The notes under the pieces were generated by a model. That model saw nothing but the letters and a program-made list of their open reading frames with translations, was not told the origin of the DNA and ran no database searches. DNA of 64,000 nucleotides from Phyllobacterium zundukense (GTDB lineage: Bacteria > Pseudomonadota > Alphaproteobacteria > Rhizobiales > Rhizobiaceae): positions 248,001 to 312,000 of the forward strand of contig NZ_CP104973.1 of the NCBI RefSeq assembly GCF_025452195.1, written 5' to 3'. The position numbers and the translations under genes are program-made. Shown one piece after another: positions 8,924 through 19,014 of the stretch. Positions within the stretch are counted from its first letter, which is position 1. Every line of letters starts with the position of its first letter.

Positions 8924-8948
8924 TTGGCTACATTATTAATGTAGCCAA
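8924..8948. promoter_or_regulatory. Perfect 25-bp palindrome, probable repressor operator
   Basis: TTGGCTACATTA-T-TAATGTAGCCAA is a perfect 12+1+12 palindrome, 68 bases upstream of the SDR start at 8856 and just downstream of the next gene's stop at 8979. Size and symmetry resemble a TetR- or MarR-type site. No such regulator is adjacent, so the binder is unknown. Confidence 0.65.
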
Positions 8949-8978
8949 CCCCGCCCATGTTTCAAGGTTTATCGTAAG

Positions 8979-9728
8979 TCAGATGCAGCGCCCGCCATCA
9001 ACTTCCAGTGCAACGCCGGTAATAAAGTCGGCCTCGCTCGAGGCGAGCCACAACGCTGCATTGGCGACGTCGAGCGGTGTTGACAGGCGGCCAAGCGGAA
9101 CCGTCGCCTTGAACTGCGCACGCTTTTCCGGCGTATCCTCACCCATGAACAGGCCAAGCATCGGGGTTTCACCCGCCACCGGGCACAGGCAATTGACCCG
9201 GATATTCTTCGGTGCAAGTTCGATCGCCATGGATTTGGTGGCGCTTATCGCCCAGCCTTTCGAGGCATTGTACCAGGTGAGGCCAGGGCGCGGGCGCAGG
9301 CCCGCCGTCGAGGCAGTCGTGATGATCGAGCCACCGCCCTGCCTTTCCATGATTGGCACTACGGCGAGCGCCGAATAGTAAATCGCTTTCATATTGACGC
9401 CGGTGATGAGATCGAACGTCGCCTCGTCGACGCCGAGCATTGGGCCATTGCGATGGGTGAAGCCGGCATTGTTCACCATGATGTCGATCCGGCCAAATGC
9501 GTCCATGGCGGCCTGTACCATGACGTCCACCTCTTCCTTGCGCGTCACGTCGGCATGAACAGCAATGGACGATTTGCCGATATCCGCGGCAACCTTCTCG
9601 GCGCCCACGAGGTTCAGATCGGCAACGACGACATTGGCCCCCTCCTCGGCAAAGCGCTTGGCCATCGCCTCGCCAAAGCCCGATGCGCCTCCGGTGATGA
9701 TTGCTGTCTTGCCTGCCAAACGCTTCAT
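8979..9728 (-). CDS. SDR family oxidoreductase, NAD-type
   Basis: A 249-residue classical SDR with TGGASGFG (12-19), Asp 37 closing the second strand (VVADLN, predicting NAD), NNAG (86-89), Ser 140, YNASK (153-157) and the C-terminal EVDGG. It resembles FabG-like or glucose-dehydrogenase-type enzymes. It lies 42 bases downstream of the aldehyde dehydrogenase on the same strand, so the two probably form a catabolic operon oxidising an alcohol to an acid. The substrate is not identifiable. Confidence 0.82.
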   Translation of the reverse strand: MKRLAGKTAIITGGASGFGEAMAKRFAEEGANVVVADLNLVGAEKVAADIGKSSIAVHADVTRKEEVDVMVQAAMDAFGRIDIMVNNAGFTHRNGPMLGVDEATFDLITGVNMKAIYYSALAVVPIMERQGGGSIITTASTAGLRPRPGLTWYNASKGWAISATKSMAIELAPKNIRVNCLCPVAGETPMLGLFMGEDTPEKRAQFKATVPLGRLSTPLDVANAALWLASSEADFITGVALEVDGGRCI

Positions 9729-9770
9729 GTCTTCTCCTCATACACGCTGGTGATTGTAGGTGGAATTGGA

Positions 9771-11252
9771 TCAATCGTGACGGAAGATGATCGTCTTGGT
9801 CGCGGACATGTCGTAAAGGGCCTCGAAGCCCTTTTCGCGACCATGACCGGATTTCTTGAAGCCGCCAAATGGCAGTTCGATGCCTCCGCCGGCGCCGTAA
9901 GCGTTGACGAAGACCTGCCCTGCACGCACGCGCTTGGCAACGCGATGCTGGCGCGCCCCATCCCTGGTCCAGATACCGGCAACGAGGCCATATTCCGTGT
10001 GGTTGGCAAGCCTTATGGCCTCCTGCTCGTCGTCAAACGCGAAGAGCGTGAGCACCGGGCCGAAAACTTCTTCCTGGGCGATAATCGCCGTCGGATCGAC
10101 GGCCCCGAAGAGCACTGGTGCCACATAGTAGCCAGTGACAGGGGCGTGACTATCGATGGAACCACGCGCAATGACATCAATGCCAGCCTCGGCAGCCGCT
10201 GTGACGTAATTTTCAACCCTGCGTTTCTGTGCCGGATTGATCATCGCCCCAAGGTCGAGATCAGCATCATGCGGGCCGGCCGCGAGCTTGTCGAAACGTT
10301 CACCCAGCGCTGCGGCGACCTCATCGTAGATTGGACGCTCGATAAGAATGCGGCTACCCGCCGAGCAGGTCTGCCCGCCGTTCTGGATGATTGCATTGAC
10401 GAGAACAGGGAGCGCCTTTTCAATATCCGCGTCGGCAAAGACGATCTGCGGTGACTTGCCGCCAAGCTCCATCGTAACGCCGCGATTGTTCGCGGCAGCG
10501 GCCTGCTGGATGGCTGTGCCGGTTGCGGGCGAACCGGTGAATGTCACATAGTCAACGCCGGGATGCACTGAAAGAGCTGCACCCGCTTCGCGGCCATACC
10601 CTGTGATGACGTTAAGCACGCCATCCGGAAAACCTGCCTCGATGGCAAGTTCGCCGATACGGAGCGTGGAGAGCGATGCGTCTTCGGCTGGCTTGATGAC
10701 CAGCGTATTACCCATGGTAAGCGCCGCGCCGACCACGCGCGCCATGATCTGCATCGGGTAGTTCCATGGAATGATCCCGGCAACGACGCCATGCGGTTCG
10801 CGCAGGGTCAGCGCCGTATAGCCGTCGAGAAACGGGATCGTATCGCCATGGATCTTGTCGGCCGCACCGCCGTAGAATTCATAGTAGCGCATCGCAGCAG
10901 CAACATCCGCTTTGCCCTGGCGAATTGGCTTGCCGGTATCGCGCGATTCGAGCGCTGCAAGTTCGTCACTGTGCTGTTCGATCAATTGCCCAAGCCTGGT
11001 CAAAAGCCTGCCTCGCTCGAAGGCTGGCATCCTTGACCAGGGGCCGTGATCGAAGGCCTCGCGCGCGGCACGTACGGCACGGTCCACATCATCGGCATCG
11101 CCCGCCGGAATGGTTGCAAAGGCCAAGCCATCGGACGGACACAAAACAGTGATCGTTTCCTGGCTTAATGCGGCAACAGGTCTGCCATTTATGATATTCA
11201 GGAAATTCTTATCCTGTGCGACAACTCTGGATAGATTATGTACCATGACCAC
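9771..11252 (-). CDS. NAD(P)-dependent aldehyde dehydrogenase
   Basis: A full-length (493-residue) ALDH superfamily enzyme. It has the cofactor-site IPWNYP (161-166), a TFTGS glycine turn (237-241), the general base Glu 262 in MELGGKSP and the nucleophile Cys 296 in GGQTCSAG. It oxidises an aldehyde to the acid. It is the first gene of a probable two-gene operon with the SDR at 8979. ATG 11252 and 11246 are both possible starts. Related enzymes act on betaine aldehyde, gamma-aminobutyraldehyde or similar; the polyamine genes at 0-2.6 kb make an amino-aldehyde possible but this is not shown. Confidence 0.88.
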   Translation of the reverse strand: MVMVHNLSRVVAQDKNFLNIINGRPVAALSQETITVLCPSDGLAFATIPAGDADDVDRAVRAAREAFDHGPWSRMPAFERGRLLTRLGQLIEQHSDELAALESRDTGKPIRQGKADVAAAMRYYEFYGGAADKIHGDTIPFLDGYTALTLREPHGVVAGIIPWNYPMQIMARVVGAALTMGNTLVIKPAEDASLSTLRIGELAIEAGFPDGVLNVITGYGREAGAALSVHPGVDYVTFTGSPATGTAIQQAAAANNRGVTMELGGKSPQIVFADADIEKALPVLVNAIIQNGGQTCSAGSRILIERPIYDEVAAALGERFDKLAAGPHDADLDLGAMINPAQKRRVENYVTAAAEAGIDVIARGSIDSHAPVTGYYVAPVLFGAVDPTAIIAQEEVFGPVLTLFAFDDEQEAIRLANHTEYGLVAGIWTRDGARQHRVAKRVRAGQVFVNAYGAGGGIELPFGGFKKSGHGREKGFEALYDMSATKTIIFRHD

Positions 11253-11387
11253 ATCCTATTCGTTGCGAGCCTATTGGAAAGGACACGAATTGGAAATGCA
11301 TTTTGACGCAGTTCATGCTTCGGGACTGGTCATTTTAAATCGATTAGATTATACAACCCGCAAAGTCAGGCATAGCGAGACTCTCCC

Positions 11388-12860
11388 ATGACAAGTCAGA
11401 TTATACCGGTTGATCCCTTCGATTGCATTGTGTTTGGAGGTACCGGCGACCTCGCCGAGCGCAAGCTGATCCCGGCACTTTATCAACGTCAGCGCGATGG
11501 CCAGCTTTCGGAACCGACCCGTATCATCGGCGCGTCCCGTTCGCCCATGTCAAACGAGGAATATCGCAAGTTCGCGGAAAGCGCGATCAAGGAATTCGTG
11601 AAGCCAAGCGAATTCGACCAGAAGCAGGTCGATCAGTTTCTGGCGCGTGTGTCCTATGTCGCGGTCGATGCCACATCCGACAATGGCTGGGAGGAGCTGA
11701 AGACCGAGATCGGCAATGATACCAAACGCGTCCGCGCCTTTTATCTTGCCGTCAGTCCATCCCTCTTTGCCGATATTTCAAGCCGCCTGAAGAGCTACAA
11801 GCTCGTTCATGACCACACGCGTATCATCGTCGAGAAGCCGATCGGCCGCGACCTTCAGTCAGCCATCGCACTCAACGATACGATCGGCCACGTTTTTCAC
11901 GAACAGCAGATTTTCCGCATCGATCATTATCTCGGCAAGGAGACTGTGCAGAACCTGATGGCGCTACGCTTTGCCAATGCGCTGTATGAACCCCTTTGGA
12001 ATTCGGCCCATATCGACCACGTGCAGATCACGGTTGCTGAATCTGTCGGACTGGAAAATCGCGCTGGCTATTACGATACGGCGGGTGCGCTTCGCGACAT
12101 GGTGCAAAATCACATCATGCAGTTGCTCTGCCTTGTGGCGATGGAGCCGCCGGCATCGATGGATGCGGATGCGGTGCGCGACGAAAAGTTGAAGGTGCTG
12201 CGTTCGCTGAGCCCCATAACCTCGAAGAATGCCGAGGAACTTACTGTCCGCGGCCAATATCGCGCTGGCGCTTCTTCCGGCGGCGCAGTGAAAGGCTACT
12301 TACAAGAACTGGAACACCCCAGCAACACCGAAACATTTGTCGCCATCAAGGCCGAAATCGCCAACTGGCGCTGGGCCGGGGTGCCATTTTATCTGCGTAC
12401 GGGCAAGCGCCTGGCATCACGTGCTTCCGAAATCGTCGTGTCGTTCAAGCCAATCCCGCATTCGATCTTCGGTGACAGTGCTGGCCGCGTTGTCGCCAAC
12501 CAGCTCGTCATCCGGCTGCAGCCGGACGAGGGCGTCAAGCAGTGGATGATGATCAAGGACCCGGGCCCGGGCGGCATGCGCCTGCGTCACGTTCCTTTGG
12601 ACATGACCTTTGCTGAATCCTTCGCTGCGCGTAGCCCCGACGCCTATGAACGGCTGATCATGGACGTGGTGCGCGGTAACCAGACATTGTTCATGCGGCG
12701 CGACGAAGTGGTCGCAGCGTGGCAATGGGTGGACCCGATCCTGAAGGCGTGGGCCGAAACCGAACAGCCACCGGCAGGCTATACTGCCGGCACGTGGGGT
12801 CCATCGGCGGCTATCGCGCTTATCGAACGCGACAACCGCACATGGCATGAACCTGAGTGA
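11388..12860 (+). CDS. zwf: Glucose-6-phosphate 1-dehydrogenase
   Basis: Zwf of 490 residues, normal length. The coenzyme motif GGTGDLAERK is at residues 17-26, EKPIG at 149-153 and the active-site signature RIDHYLGK at 177-184. It oxidises glucose-6-phosphate to 6-phosphogluconolactone with NADP. It is the first of three consecutive genes (zwf-pgl-edd) that take glucose-6-phosphate to 2-keto-3-deoxy-6-phosphogluconate, the standard Entner-Doudoroff arrangement in rhizobia. Its end overlaps the pgl start by 4 bases (GTGA). Confidence 0.97.
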   Translation: MTSQIIPVDPFDCIVFGGTGDLAERKLIPALYQRQRDGQLSEPTRIIGASRSPMSNEEYRKFAESAIKEFVKPSEFDQKQVDQFLARVSYVAVDATSDNGWEELKTEIGNDTKRVRAFYLAVSPSLFADISSRLKSYKLVHDHTRIIVEKPIGRDLQSAIALNDTIGHVFHEQQIFRIDHYLGKETVQNLMALRFANALYEPLWNSAHIDHVQITVAESVGLENRAGYYDTAGALRDMVQNHIMQLLCLVAMEPPASMDADAVRDEKLKVLRSLSPITSKNAEELTVRGQYRAGASSGGAVKGYLQELEHPSNTETFVAIKAEIANWRWAGVPFYLRTGKRLASRASEIVVSFKPIPHSIFGDSAGRVVANQLVIRLQPDEGVKQWMMIKDPGPGGMRLRHVPLDMTFAESFAARSPDAYERLIMDVVRGNQTLFMRRDEVVAAWQWVDPILKAWAETEQPPAGYTAGTWGPSAAIALIERDNRTWHEPE

Positions 12861-13576
12861 AATTTGACCCCATGACAGCAGATCCGCGACTGAACAGTTT
12901 TGCCGATGGCAATGCGCTTGCCGAAGCCCTCGCTTCGACAGTCGCGGCGCGTCTGGCGGATGCAGTGGAAGCACGCGGCAAGGCTGTGCTGGCCGTATCG
13001 GGTGGCACGACCCCTGCCCGCTTTTTCAAGACGCTGTCGCTGAAGGATCTGCCCTGGGACAAGATCACGATCACGCTGGTGGACGAGCGCTTCGTACCGC
13101 CGACCAGCGACCGTTCAAACCAGAAGCTCGTGACAGAAATGCTTCTGCAAAACAAAGCCGCCCAGGCGAATTTCATCGGACTCTACAATGAGGCGCCGAA
13201 CGTCGAAGAAGGTGCTAAAATGGCGGCGCAGGCGATCGCCAAGCTTGGACAGCCTTTCGATGCCGTCATTCTCGGCATGGGTGGCGATGGTCATACCGCA
13301 TCGTTCTTTCCCGGCGGAGACCGATTGAGCGATGCGATATCGCCAGAACAGCCGGCGCTGGTGCTGCCGATGCATGCGGAAGGTGCAGGCGAGCCAAGGC
13401 TGACGCTGACACTGCCGGTGATTGTCAATGCACGCTTCGTGGCACTTCATATTGAAGGCGCCGGCAAGCGTACGACGCTTGAGGCGGCTCTTCGACGTGG
13501 CGCGACAACCGACATGCCGATACGCGCGTTATTGCGATACGAGCCGATTGAGCTCGAGATTTTCTGGGCTCCCTGA
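12857..13576 (+). CDS. pgl: 6-phosphogluconolactonase
   Basis: A 239-residue enzyme of the DevB/Pgl type. It has the N-terminal AVSGGTTPARFF phosphate-binding loop, the central VDERFVPP and the GMGGDGHTASFFPG segment typical of bacterial Pgl. It hydrolyses 6-phosphogluconolactone between Zwf and Edd. The start is GTG 12857, overlapping the zwf stop; an ATG at 12872 is the alternative. It is translationally coupled to zwf. Confidence 0.95.
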   Translation: MKFDPMTADPRLNSFADGNALAEALASTVAARLADAVEARGKAVLAVSGGTTPARFFKTLSLKDLPWDKITITLVDERFVPPTSDRSNQKLVTEMLLQNKAAQANFIGLYNEAPNVEEGAKMAAQAIAKLGQPFDAVILGMGGDGHTASFFPGGDRLSDAISPEQPALVLPMHAEGAGEPRLTLTLPVIVNARFVALHIEGAGKRTTLEAALRRGATTDMPIRALLRYEPIELEIFWAP

Positions 13577-13641
13577 GGTTCAGAGCGTGATTGCCGGGAA
13601 GGCTCCCAAACTTCCGGGCAAACACCATAAGGAGATAGGAT

Positions 13642-15465
13642 ATGACCGTTTCTCAGCGGGTGAAAAGCATTACCCATCGCATCTGCGAACAGTCGAAACC
13701 GACACGCGATGTCTATCTTGACCATTTGCGCGAAGCCGCATCGCGCAAGCCGAAGCGTTCGGCGCTCGCCTGCGCCAATCTCGCCCATGGGTTTGCGGCC
13801 TGCAGCCCTTCCGACAAGGCGGCGCTGGCCGGCGATGTCATAGCCAATCTTGGCATCATCACCTCCTACAATGACATGCTCTCGGCGCATCAGCCGTTTG
13901 AGACCTATCCGCAGCTGATCAAGGCAGCAGCCAAGGAAGCTGGCGGCGTGGCGCAGGTTGCGGGCGGCGTCCCCGCCATGTGCGATGGCGTGACGCAAGG
14001 CCAGCCCGGCATGGAGCTCTCGTTGTTTTCGCGCGACGTTATTGCCATGGCAACCGCCATTGGTCTGTCGCATGACATGTTCGACGCTGCCGTCTATCTC
14101 GGCGTTTGCGACAAGATTGTACCGGGTCTCCTGATTGGCGCGCTAACGTTCGGCCATCTGCCTGCAGTCTTCATCCCGGCGGGACCGATGACCACTGGTC
14201 TTCCCAATGACGAGAAAGCCAAGACGCGCCAGCTCTATGCGGAAGGCAAAGTCGGCCGCGAGGAGCTGCTCGAATCCGAATCGAAGTCCTATCATGGTCC
14301 TGGTACCTGCACATTTTACGGCACGGCGAATTCCAACCAGATGCTGATGGAGATTATGGGCCTGCATATGCCGGGTTCGTCGTTCATCAATCCGGGCACG
14401 CCTTTACGTGAAGCGCTGACGCGTGAAGCGGCAAAGCGGGCACTTGCGATCACGGCGCTCGGCAATGAGTACACGCCGGTCGGCGAAATGATCGATGAGC
14501 GCAGTATCGTCAATGGCGTTGTTGGCCTGCACGCCACGGGTGGCTCGACCAATCATACGATGCATCTCGTCGCCATGGCCGCCGCTGCCGGCATCAAGTT
14601 GACTTGGCAGGATATTTCCGACCTTTCCGACGTCGTGCCGTTGCTGGCCCGCGTTTACCCCAATGGTCTTGCCGACGTGAACCATTTTCATGCCGCCGGC
14701 GGCATGGGTTATATTATCCGCGAGTTGCTCGATGGCGGTCTTCTGCACGAGGACGTCAAGACCGTCTGGGGCGGCGCGGAAGGTCTGCGCGCCTATACGA
14801 TCGAGCCGAAGCTTGGTGAAAACGGCACGGTCGTGCGCGAGCCGGTCGCTGCGGAAAGTGCCGACAAGAAAGTTCTGTCGACCTGCAAGCAGCCGTTCCA
14901 GGTTACGGGTGGTCTCAAGATGCTCAAGGGCAATCTCGGCACGGCGGTGATCAAGACATCAGCCGTGAAAGCCGACCGGCACATCATAGAAGCGCCTGCC
15001 ATCGTCTTTGACAGCCAGGCAGCGCTGCAGGATGCCTTCAAGGCCGGAAAGCTCGACCGCGACTTCGTTGCAATCGTGCGGTTCCAGGGGCCACGCGCCA
15101 ATGGCATGCCTGAACTGCACAAGCTCACGCCAGCGCTTGGCGTGCTGCAGGATCGCGGCCATATGGTTGCGCTCGTCACCGATGGGCGCATGTCCGGCGC
15201 ATCCGGCAAGGTTCCGGCGGCTATTCATGTGACGCCGGAAGCCCTCGACGGTGGCATCATCGGCAAGATCCGGGATGGCGACGTGGTTCGGCTCGATGCC
15301 GAAATCGGTACGCTCGACGTGCTGGAGGACCCCGATGTGCTGGCAGGTCGTCCGACGCCCGAGGTGGATATCAGCCACAACAGCTACGGCATGGGACGCG
15401 AGTTATTCGCAGCCTTCCGCAATGTTGTCGGAAAGGCGGACAACGGGGCTTCGGTTTTCGGTTGA
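13642..15465 (+). CDS. edd: Phosphogluconate dehydratase
   Basis: Edd of 607 residues, belonging to the IlvD/Edd family. Cysteines in the segments [17 protein letters not shown] and GVCDKIVPG, and a further conserved Cys near [14 protein letters not shown], fit iron-sulphur ligands. The C-terminal [15 protein letters not shown] loop is typical. It dehydrates 6-phosphogluconate to KDPG. It is third in the zwf-pgl-edd operon after a 65-base gap with a Shine-Dalgarno AAGGAG. No eda (KDPG aldolase) gene is present in the window. Confidence 0.96.
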   Translation: MTVSQRVKSITHRICEQSKPTRDVYLDHLREAASRKPKRSALACANLAHGFAACSPSDKAALAGDVIANLGIITSYNDMLSAHQPFETYPQLIKAAAKEAGGVAQVAGGVPAMCDGVTQGQPGMELSLFSRDVIAMATAIGLSHDMFDAAVYLGVCDKIVPGLLIGALTFGHLPAVFIPAGPMTTGLPNDEKAKTRQLYAEGKVGREELLESESKSYHGPGTCTFYGTANSNQMLMEIMGLHMPGSSFINPGTPLREALTREAAKRALAITALGNEYTPVGEMIDERSIVNGVVGLHATGGSTNHTMHLVAMAAAAGIKLTWQDISDLSDVVPLLARVYPNGLADVNHFHAAGGMGYIIRELLDGGLLHEDVKTVWGGAEGLRAYTIEPKLGENGTVVREPVAAESADKKVLSTCKQPFQVTGGLKMLKGNLGTAVIKTSAVKADRHIIEAPAIVFDSQAALQDAFKAGKLDRDFVAIVRFQGPRANGMPELHKLTPALGVLQDRGHMVALVTDGRMSGASGKVPAAIHVTPEALDGGIIGKIRDGDVVRLDAEIGTLDVLEDPDVLAGRPTPEVDISHNSYGMGRELFAAFRNVVGKADNGASVFG

Positions 15466-16428
15466 TCAGTAAGTCGTGCGGCGCTCGTCCGAGGGTGAGC
15501 GCCCGAATTGCGCACGGTAACTCTGGGCAAAATAGGAATGCGACGTGAAGCCTGTCGCCAGCGCCACGTCCAGAATGGGCGAATGGGTCTGGCGCAACAG
15601 TTCACGCGCCCGCTCCAGGCGGAGGCTCATATAGTAGCGCCCCGGCGTCATATTGAGATGGCGCAGGAACAACCGCTCCACCTGCCGGACCGACAGGCCA
15701 ACGGCCTTGGCCAGTCGCACTGCGGATTTCGGTTGTTCAAGATTGTCCGCCATCAGCTCGACGATCTTGCGCAGCTTTTCCGACTTGCCGGTGAGATCAC
15801 GCTCGGGGCCAACGCGCTGACGGTCGGTCTGCGAGCGGATACGTTCGTGATGAAACTGGTTCGCCACTTCATTGGCAAGCGCCGGACTGAAGTCCTGCTT
15901 AATGATCTCCAGCATCAAATCGATCGAAGTCGTACCTCCGGCGCAGGTATAGCGCTTCCGGTCGATTTCAAAGACATTGCCGGTGCACTCGATCTGCGGA
16001 AACCGCTCCTGAAAGCCAGCGCGATTTTCCCAGTGTATAGTGCAGCGATGACCTTCCAACTGCCCCGCCTCCGCCAGAATGTAACTGCCTACATTCAGTC
16101 CGCCGAGCACGGCGCCTCGGCGTCCCAGGGTGCGCAGGGTGGCGATGACCTTGGCCTTGTCTTCAAACTCAGTCGTCATCCCGGCGCAAATGAAGGTGAT
16201 GTCGGCGCTGGGCAAATCCGCCAGCGCATATTGCACATTGATCTGCAGTCCGTTCGAAGCTGTTACCGCTGCACCATTGGCGGAAACGGTAGTCCAGGAA
16301 TAGAACGCCTCTTCCGACATGCGGTTGGCCGTGCGCATGGTATCGATAGCCGCCGCGAGGCTGAACATCGGGAATCTGTCGACGAGCAGAAAGGCAAAGG
16401 TTCTGGTGACTTTGAGGGCTTCTGGCAT
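15466..16428 (-). CDS. GlxA-type AraC-family transcriptional regulator
   Basis: A two-domain regulator of about 320 residues. An N-terminal DJ-1/PfpI-like (GATase1) domain (FAFLLVDRFPMFSLAAAID) is joined to a C-terminal AraC double helix-turn-helix (about 225-320, SVRQVERLFLRHLNMTPGRYY). GlxA/GbdR-type members often control glycine betaine, sarcosine or arginine catabolism. Neighbouring folD and soxB on the other side support sarcosine/C1 metabolism. It is convergent with edd, directly abutting its stop. The ATG at 16428 (MPEALKV) is preferred; the frame opens at 16461. Confidence 0.82.
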   Translation of the reverse strand: MPEALKVTRTFAFLLVDRFPMFSLAAAIDTMRTANRMSEEAFYSWTTVSANGAAVTASNGLQINVQYALADLPSADITFICAGMTTEFEDKAKVIATLRTLGRRGAVLGGLNVGSYILAEAGQLEGHRCTIHWENRAGFQERFPQIECTGNVFEIDRKRYTCAGGTTSIDLMLEIIKQDFSPALANEVANQFHHERIRSQTDRQRVGPERDLTGKSEKLRKIVELMADNLEQPKSAVRLAKAVGLSVRQVERLFLRHLNMTPGRYYMSLRLERARELLRQTHSPILDVALATGFTSHSYFAQSYRAQFGRSPSDERRTTY

Positions 16429-16466
16429 GCGTTGTTCTAACCGGATTCCCTGTAAGAGCAAATGGA

Positions 16467-17366
16467 TCAGAAACGCGGCGGCACTTCGCCGACCGAGCGA
16501 TAGGCGGCGACAAGCGTGTTGGCCATCAACATGGCGATAGTCATAGGCCCGACACCACCCGGAACTGGCGTAACAGCACCAGCGACCGTTGACGCGTCGG
16601 CAAAGTCCACGTCACCAACGAGGCGGGTCTTTCCCTCGCCCTTTTCGGGAGCTGGAATGCGGTTGATACCGACATCGATGACTGTTGCGCCGGGCTTGAC
16701 CCAATCGGCCTTGACCATTTGTGGCCTGCCGACGGCAGCAACCAGAATATCGGCTGTCCGGCAAAGGGCAGCCAGATCCCTGGTCTTGCTATGCGCAATG
16801 GTAACTGTAGCATTGTGGGCGAGCAAAAGGTTGAACATCGGCTTGCCGACGATATTGGAACGGCCAATGACCACCGCATTGAGACCCGAGAGATCCCGTC
16901 CCAGGATACGCTCGATCAATAGCATCGACCCGGCCGGGGTGCAGGGTACGAACGCAGTCTCGATTTCGCCGGTGCCCAGCTTGCCGACATTGACGAAATG
17001 GAAGCCGTCAACATCCTTGTCTGGCGAGATGGTCTGGATGATGCGGCCGGAATCGATATGTTTCGGCAAGGGAAGCTGGACAAGGATGCCATGGATCAGC
17101 TGATCGGCATTGAGCTTTTCAACCAGCGCGACAAGCTCGTCCTCTGAAGTATCCTCCGACAGAGTATATTGGACGGAGTGAAAGCCGCATTCACGCGCCT
17201 TCCTGCCCTTTGACGCAACGTAGACCTGACTAGCTGGATCTTCGCCAACGATAACAACGGCGATGCCGGGCGTGATCCCGCTGGTTTCGATCAGATCGGC
17301 GGCAGAAGCTTTGACCTTCGAAACCACGTCCTCGGCAATTTCCTTGCCATTGATCGTCACTGCCAT
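16467..17366 (-). CDS. folD: Methylenetetrahydrofolate dehydrogenase/cyclohydrolase
   Basis: Bifunctional FolD of 299 residues. Visible are [14 protein letters not shown] with the catalytic Lys, PLPKHID, the signature [16 protein letters not shown], and GRSNIVGKP of the NADP site. It oxidises methylene-THF to methenyl- and then formyl-THF. The start ATG 17366 has AGGAG upstream; the frame extends to 17480 but that part is not FolD-like. It is divergent from soxB, whose reaction produces methylene-THF. That pairing suggests a sarcosine-linked folD rather than, or as well as, the housekeeping copy. Confidence 0.95.
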   Translation of the reverse strand: MAVTINGKEIAEDVVSKVKASAADLIETSGITPGIAVVIVGEDPASQVYVASKGRKARECGFHSVQYTLSEDTSEDELVALVEKLNADQLIHGILVQLPLPKHIDSGRIIQTISPDKDVDGFHFVNVGKLGTGEIETAFVPCTPAGSMLLIERILGRDLSGLNAVVIGRSNIVGKPMFNLLLAHNATVTIAHSKTRDLAALCRTADILVAAVGRPQMVKADWVKPGATVIDVGINRIPAPEKGEGKTRLVGDVDFADASTVAGAVTPVPGGVGPMTIAMLMANTLVAAYRSVGEVPPRF

Positions 17367-17512
17367 GTGCTGCTCCTGGAACTTCACGGTTTTGAGCGCC
17401 ATTCTGTTGATTTTACGCGCCAACAATACCGCCATAACGGCGTTCACTGACGCAATAGCGAAAGCGGGTGCGGATCGCAATGCGGCAATATCCCGGCTGC
17501 GGCCTGTATTTG

Positions 17513-17668
17513 TTGCATTGCCATTGTGCGTGGTTCGACGGGGCTCACCATGAGGGAGATTTTTTGGGCTGCAACGATGTTCGTCATTGTCGCGGAAACT
17601 TGACTCCTTGCAACCAACCTAATTCCCTCATGGTGAGCCCCGTCGAACCACGCACAATGGCAATGCAA
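17513..17668. repeat. Inverted-repeat element related to 1059-1271
   Basis: Perfect 44-bp inverted repeat with arms at 17513-17556 and 17625-17668 (core GTGGTTCGACGGGGCTCACC). It differs from the element at 1059 mainly by GG for AA after TTCGAC. Between the arms is one degenerate copy, on the reverse strand, of the TTGCAAGCAGTCAAG unit seen in tandem at 1113-1230. It lies in the divergent folD-soxB promoter region, so it could affect either gene. Confidence 0.88.
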
Positions 17669-17733
17669 ATGAGCGCCTTGGCTAAGCCGATGAATCCAAG
17701 CATGATCGCGATACAACGAATCCGGGAACTCCT

Positions 17734-18987
17734 ATGCGCTATTCAGCTTTCAGCCTTTTGAAAAATGCCCTCAACGGCAACAAGGACTGGAAACCCGCCT
17801 GGCGCAAGCCCGATCCGAAACCAGCCTATGACGTGGTGATCATCGGCGGCGGCCATGGTCTTGCTACCGCCTACTATCTGGCCAAGGAGCATGGCCTGCG
17901 CAATATCGCCGTCGTGGAAAAGGGCTGGCTCGGATCCGGAAATATCGGCCGTAACACCACAGCCATCCGCTCCAACTATCTTCTTTCAGAGAACCAGCAT
18001 TTCTACGAAGCGTCGATGAAGCTATGGGAAACCATGTCCCACGACCTCAACTACAATGTGATGTTCTCGCAGCGCGGCGTGGTGAATCTCGCCCATACGC
18101 TACCGCAGCTCGATGTTTACGCGCGGCGCGGCAACCAGATGCGGCTCAACGGCATCGATTGCGAACTGATGAATCCGGCGCAAATCAAGAAACTTATCCC
18201 CGGGCTGGATATCAGCAGCAACGCGCGCTTTCCTATTCTTGGTGGGTTGATGCAGCGTAGTGCGGGAACCGCTCGGCACGATGCGGTCGTATGGGGTTAC
18301 GCCCGCGCCGCTGACCAGCTCGGCGTCGATATTATCGAGAATTGCGAGGTCACCAGCTTTTTGAAGGACGGCGACACCGTCACAGGCGTCATGACAACAC
18401 GCGGGCCGATCAATGCCAAGAAGGTTGGCTGTGCCGTCGCCGGGCACACCAGCGAGCTCATGCGGCGCGCCGGTATCGACCGCCTGCCACTTGAATCGCA
18501 TGTGCTGCAGGCTTTCGTTTCGGAAGCGCTGAAACCTGTGGTCGATACAGTGGCGACGTTCGGCGGCGGTCATCTCTATTTCAGCCAATCCGACAAGGGT
18601 GGCCTTGTTTTTGGCGGCGATATCGACGGCTATAATTCCTACGCGCAGCGCGGTAACCTGCCGGTGGTGGAGGATGTGATGAGCGAGTTCGTTGCGCTTA
18701 TCCCGGCACTGGCGCGCGTGAAATTGCTGCGCTCGTGGGGCGGGATCATGGACATGACCATGGACGGTTCGCCGATCATCACGACGGGTCCACTGCCGGG
18801 CATGTATCTCAACACCGGCTGGTGCTATGGCGGCTTCAAGGCGACGCCGATCTCAGGAAAATGCTTCGCCTGGACAATCGCCAAGGACGAGCCGCACCCG
18901 CTGTCCGCACCCTTTACACTGGACCGGTTTTATCGCGGCTACGTCATCGACGACAAAGGGCAAGGCCCGACACCAAGGTTGCATTAA
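17734..18987 (+). CDS. soxB: Sarcosine oxidase, beta subunit
   Basis: A 417-residue flavoprotein of the heterotetrameric sarcosine oxidase beta type. It has a Rossmann motif (IIGGGHG, about 36-42), the NIGRNTTAIRSNYLL segment (70-84) and ARHDAV with His 182, in the position of the covalent FMN histidine in this subunit family. It catalyses N-demethylation of sarcosine, passing C1 to tetrahydrofolate. soxD, soxA and soxG normally follow soxB. Here the next gene is unrelated and on the other strand, so the other subunits must be elsewhere or absent. Length and motifs are intact. Confidence 0.9.
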   Translation: MRYSAFSLLKNALNGNKDWKPAWRKPDPKPAYDVVIIGGGHGLATAYYLAKEHGLRNIAVVEKGWLGSGNIGRNTTAIRSNYLLSENQHFYEASMKLWETMSHDLNYNVMFSQRGVVNLAHTLPQLDVYARRGNQMRLNGIDCELMNPAQIKKLIPGLDISSNARFPILGGLMQRSAGTARHDAVVWGYARAADQLGVDIIENCEVTSFLKDGDTVTGVMTTRGPINAKKVGCAVAGHTSELMRRAGIDRLPLESHVLQAFVSEALKPVVDTVATFGGGHLYFSQSDKGGLVFGGDIDGYNSYAQRGNLPVVEDVMSEFVALIPALARVKLLRSWGGIMDMTMDGSPIITTGPLPGMYLNTGWCYGGFKATPISGKCFAWTIAKDEPHPLSAPFTLDRFYRGYVIDDKGQGPTPRLH

Positions 18988-19014
18988 AAAGCCGCACCAG
19001 CCCATGCCGCGTTA

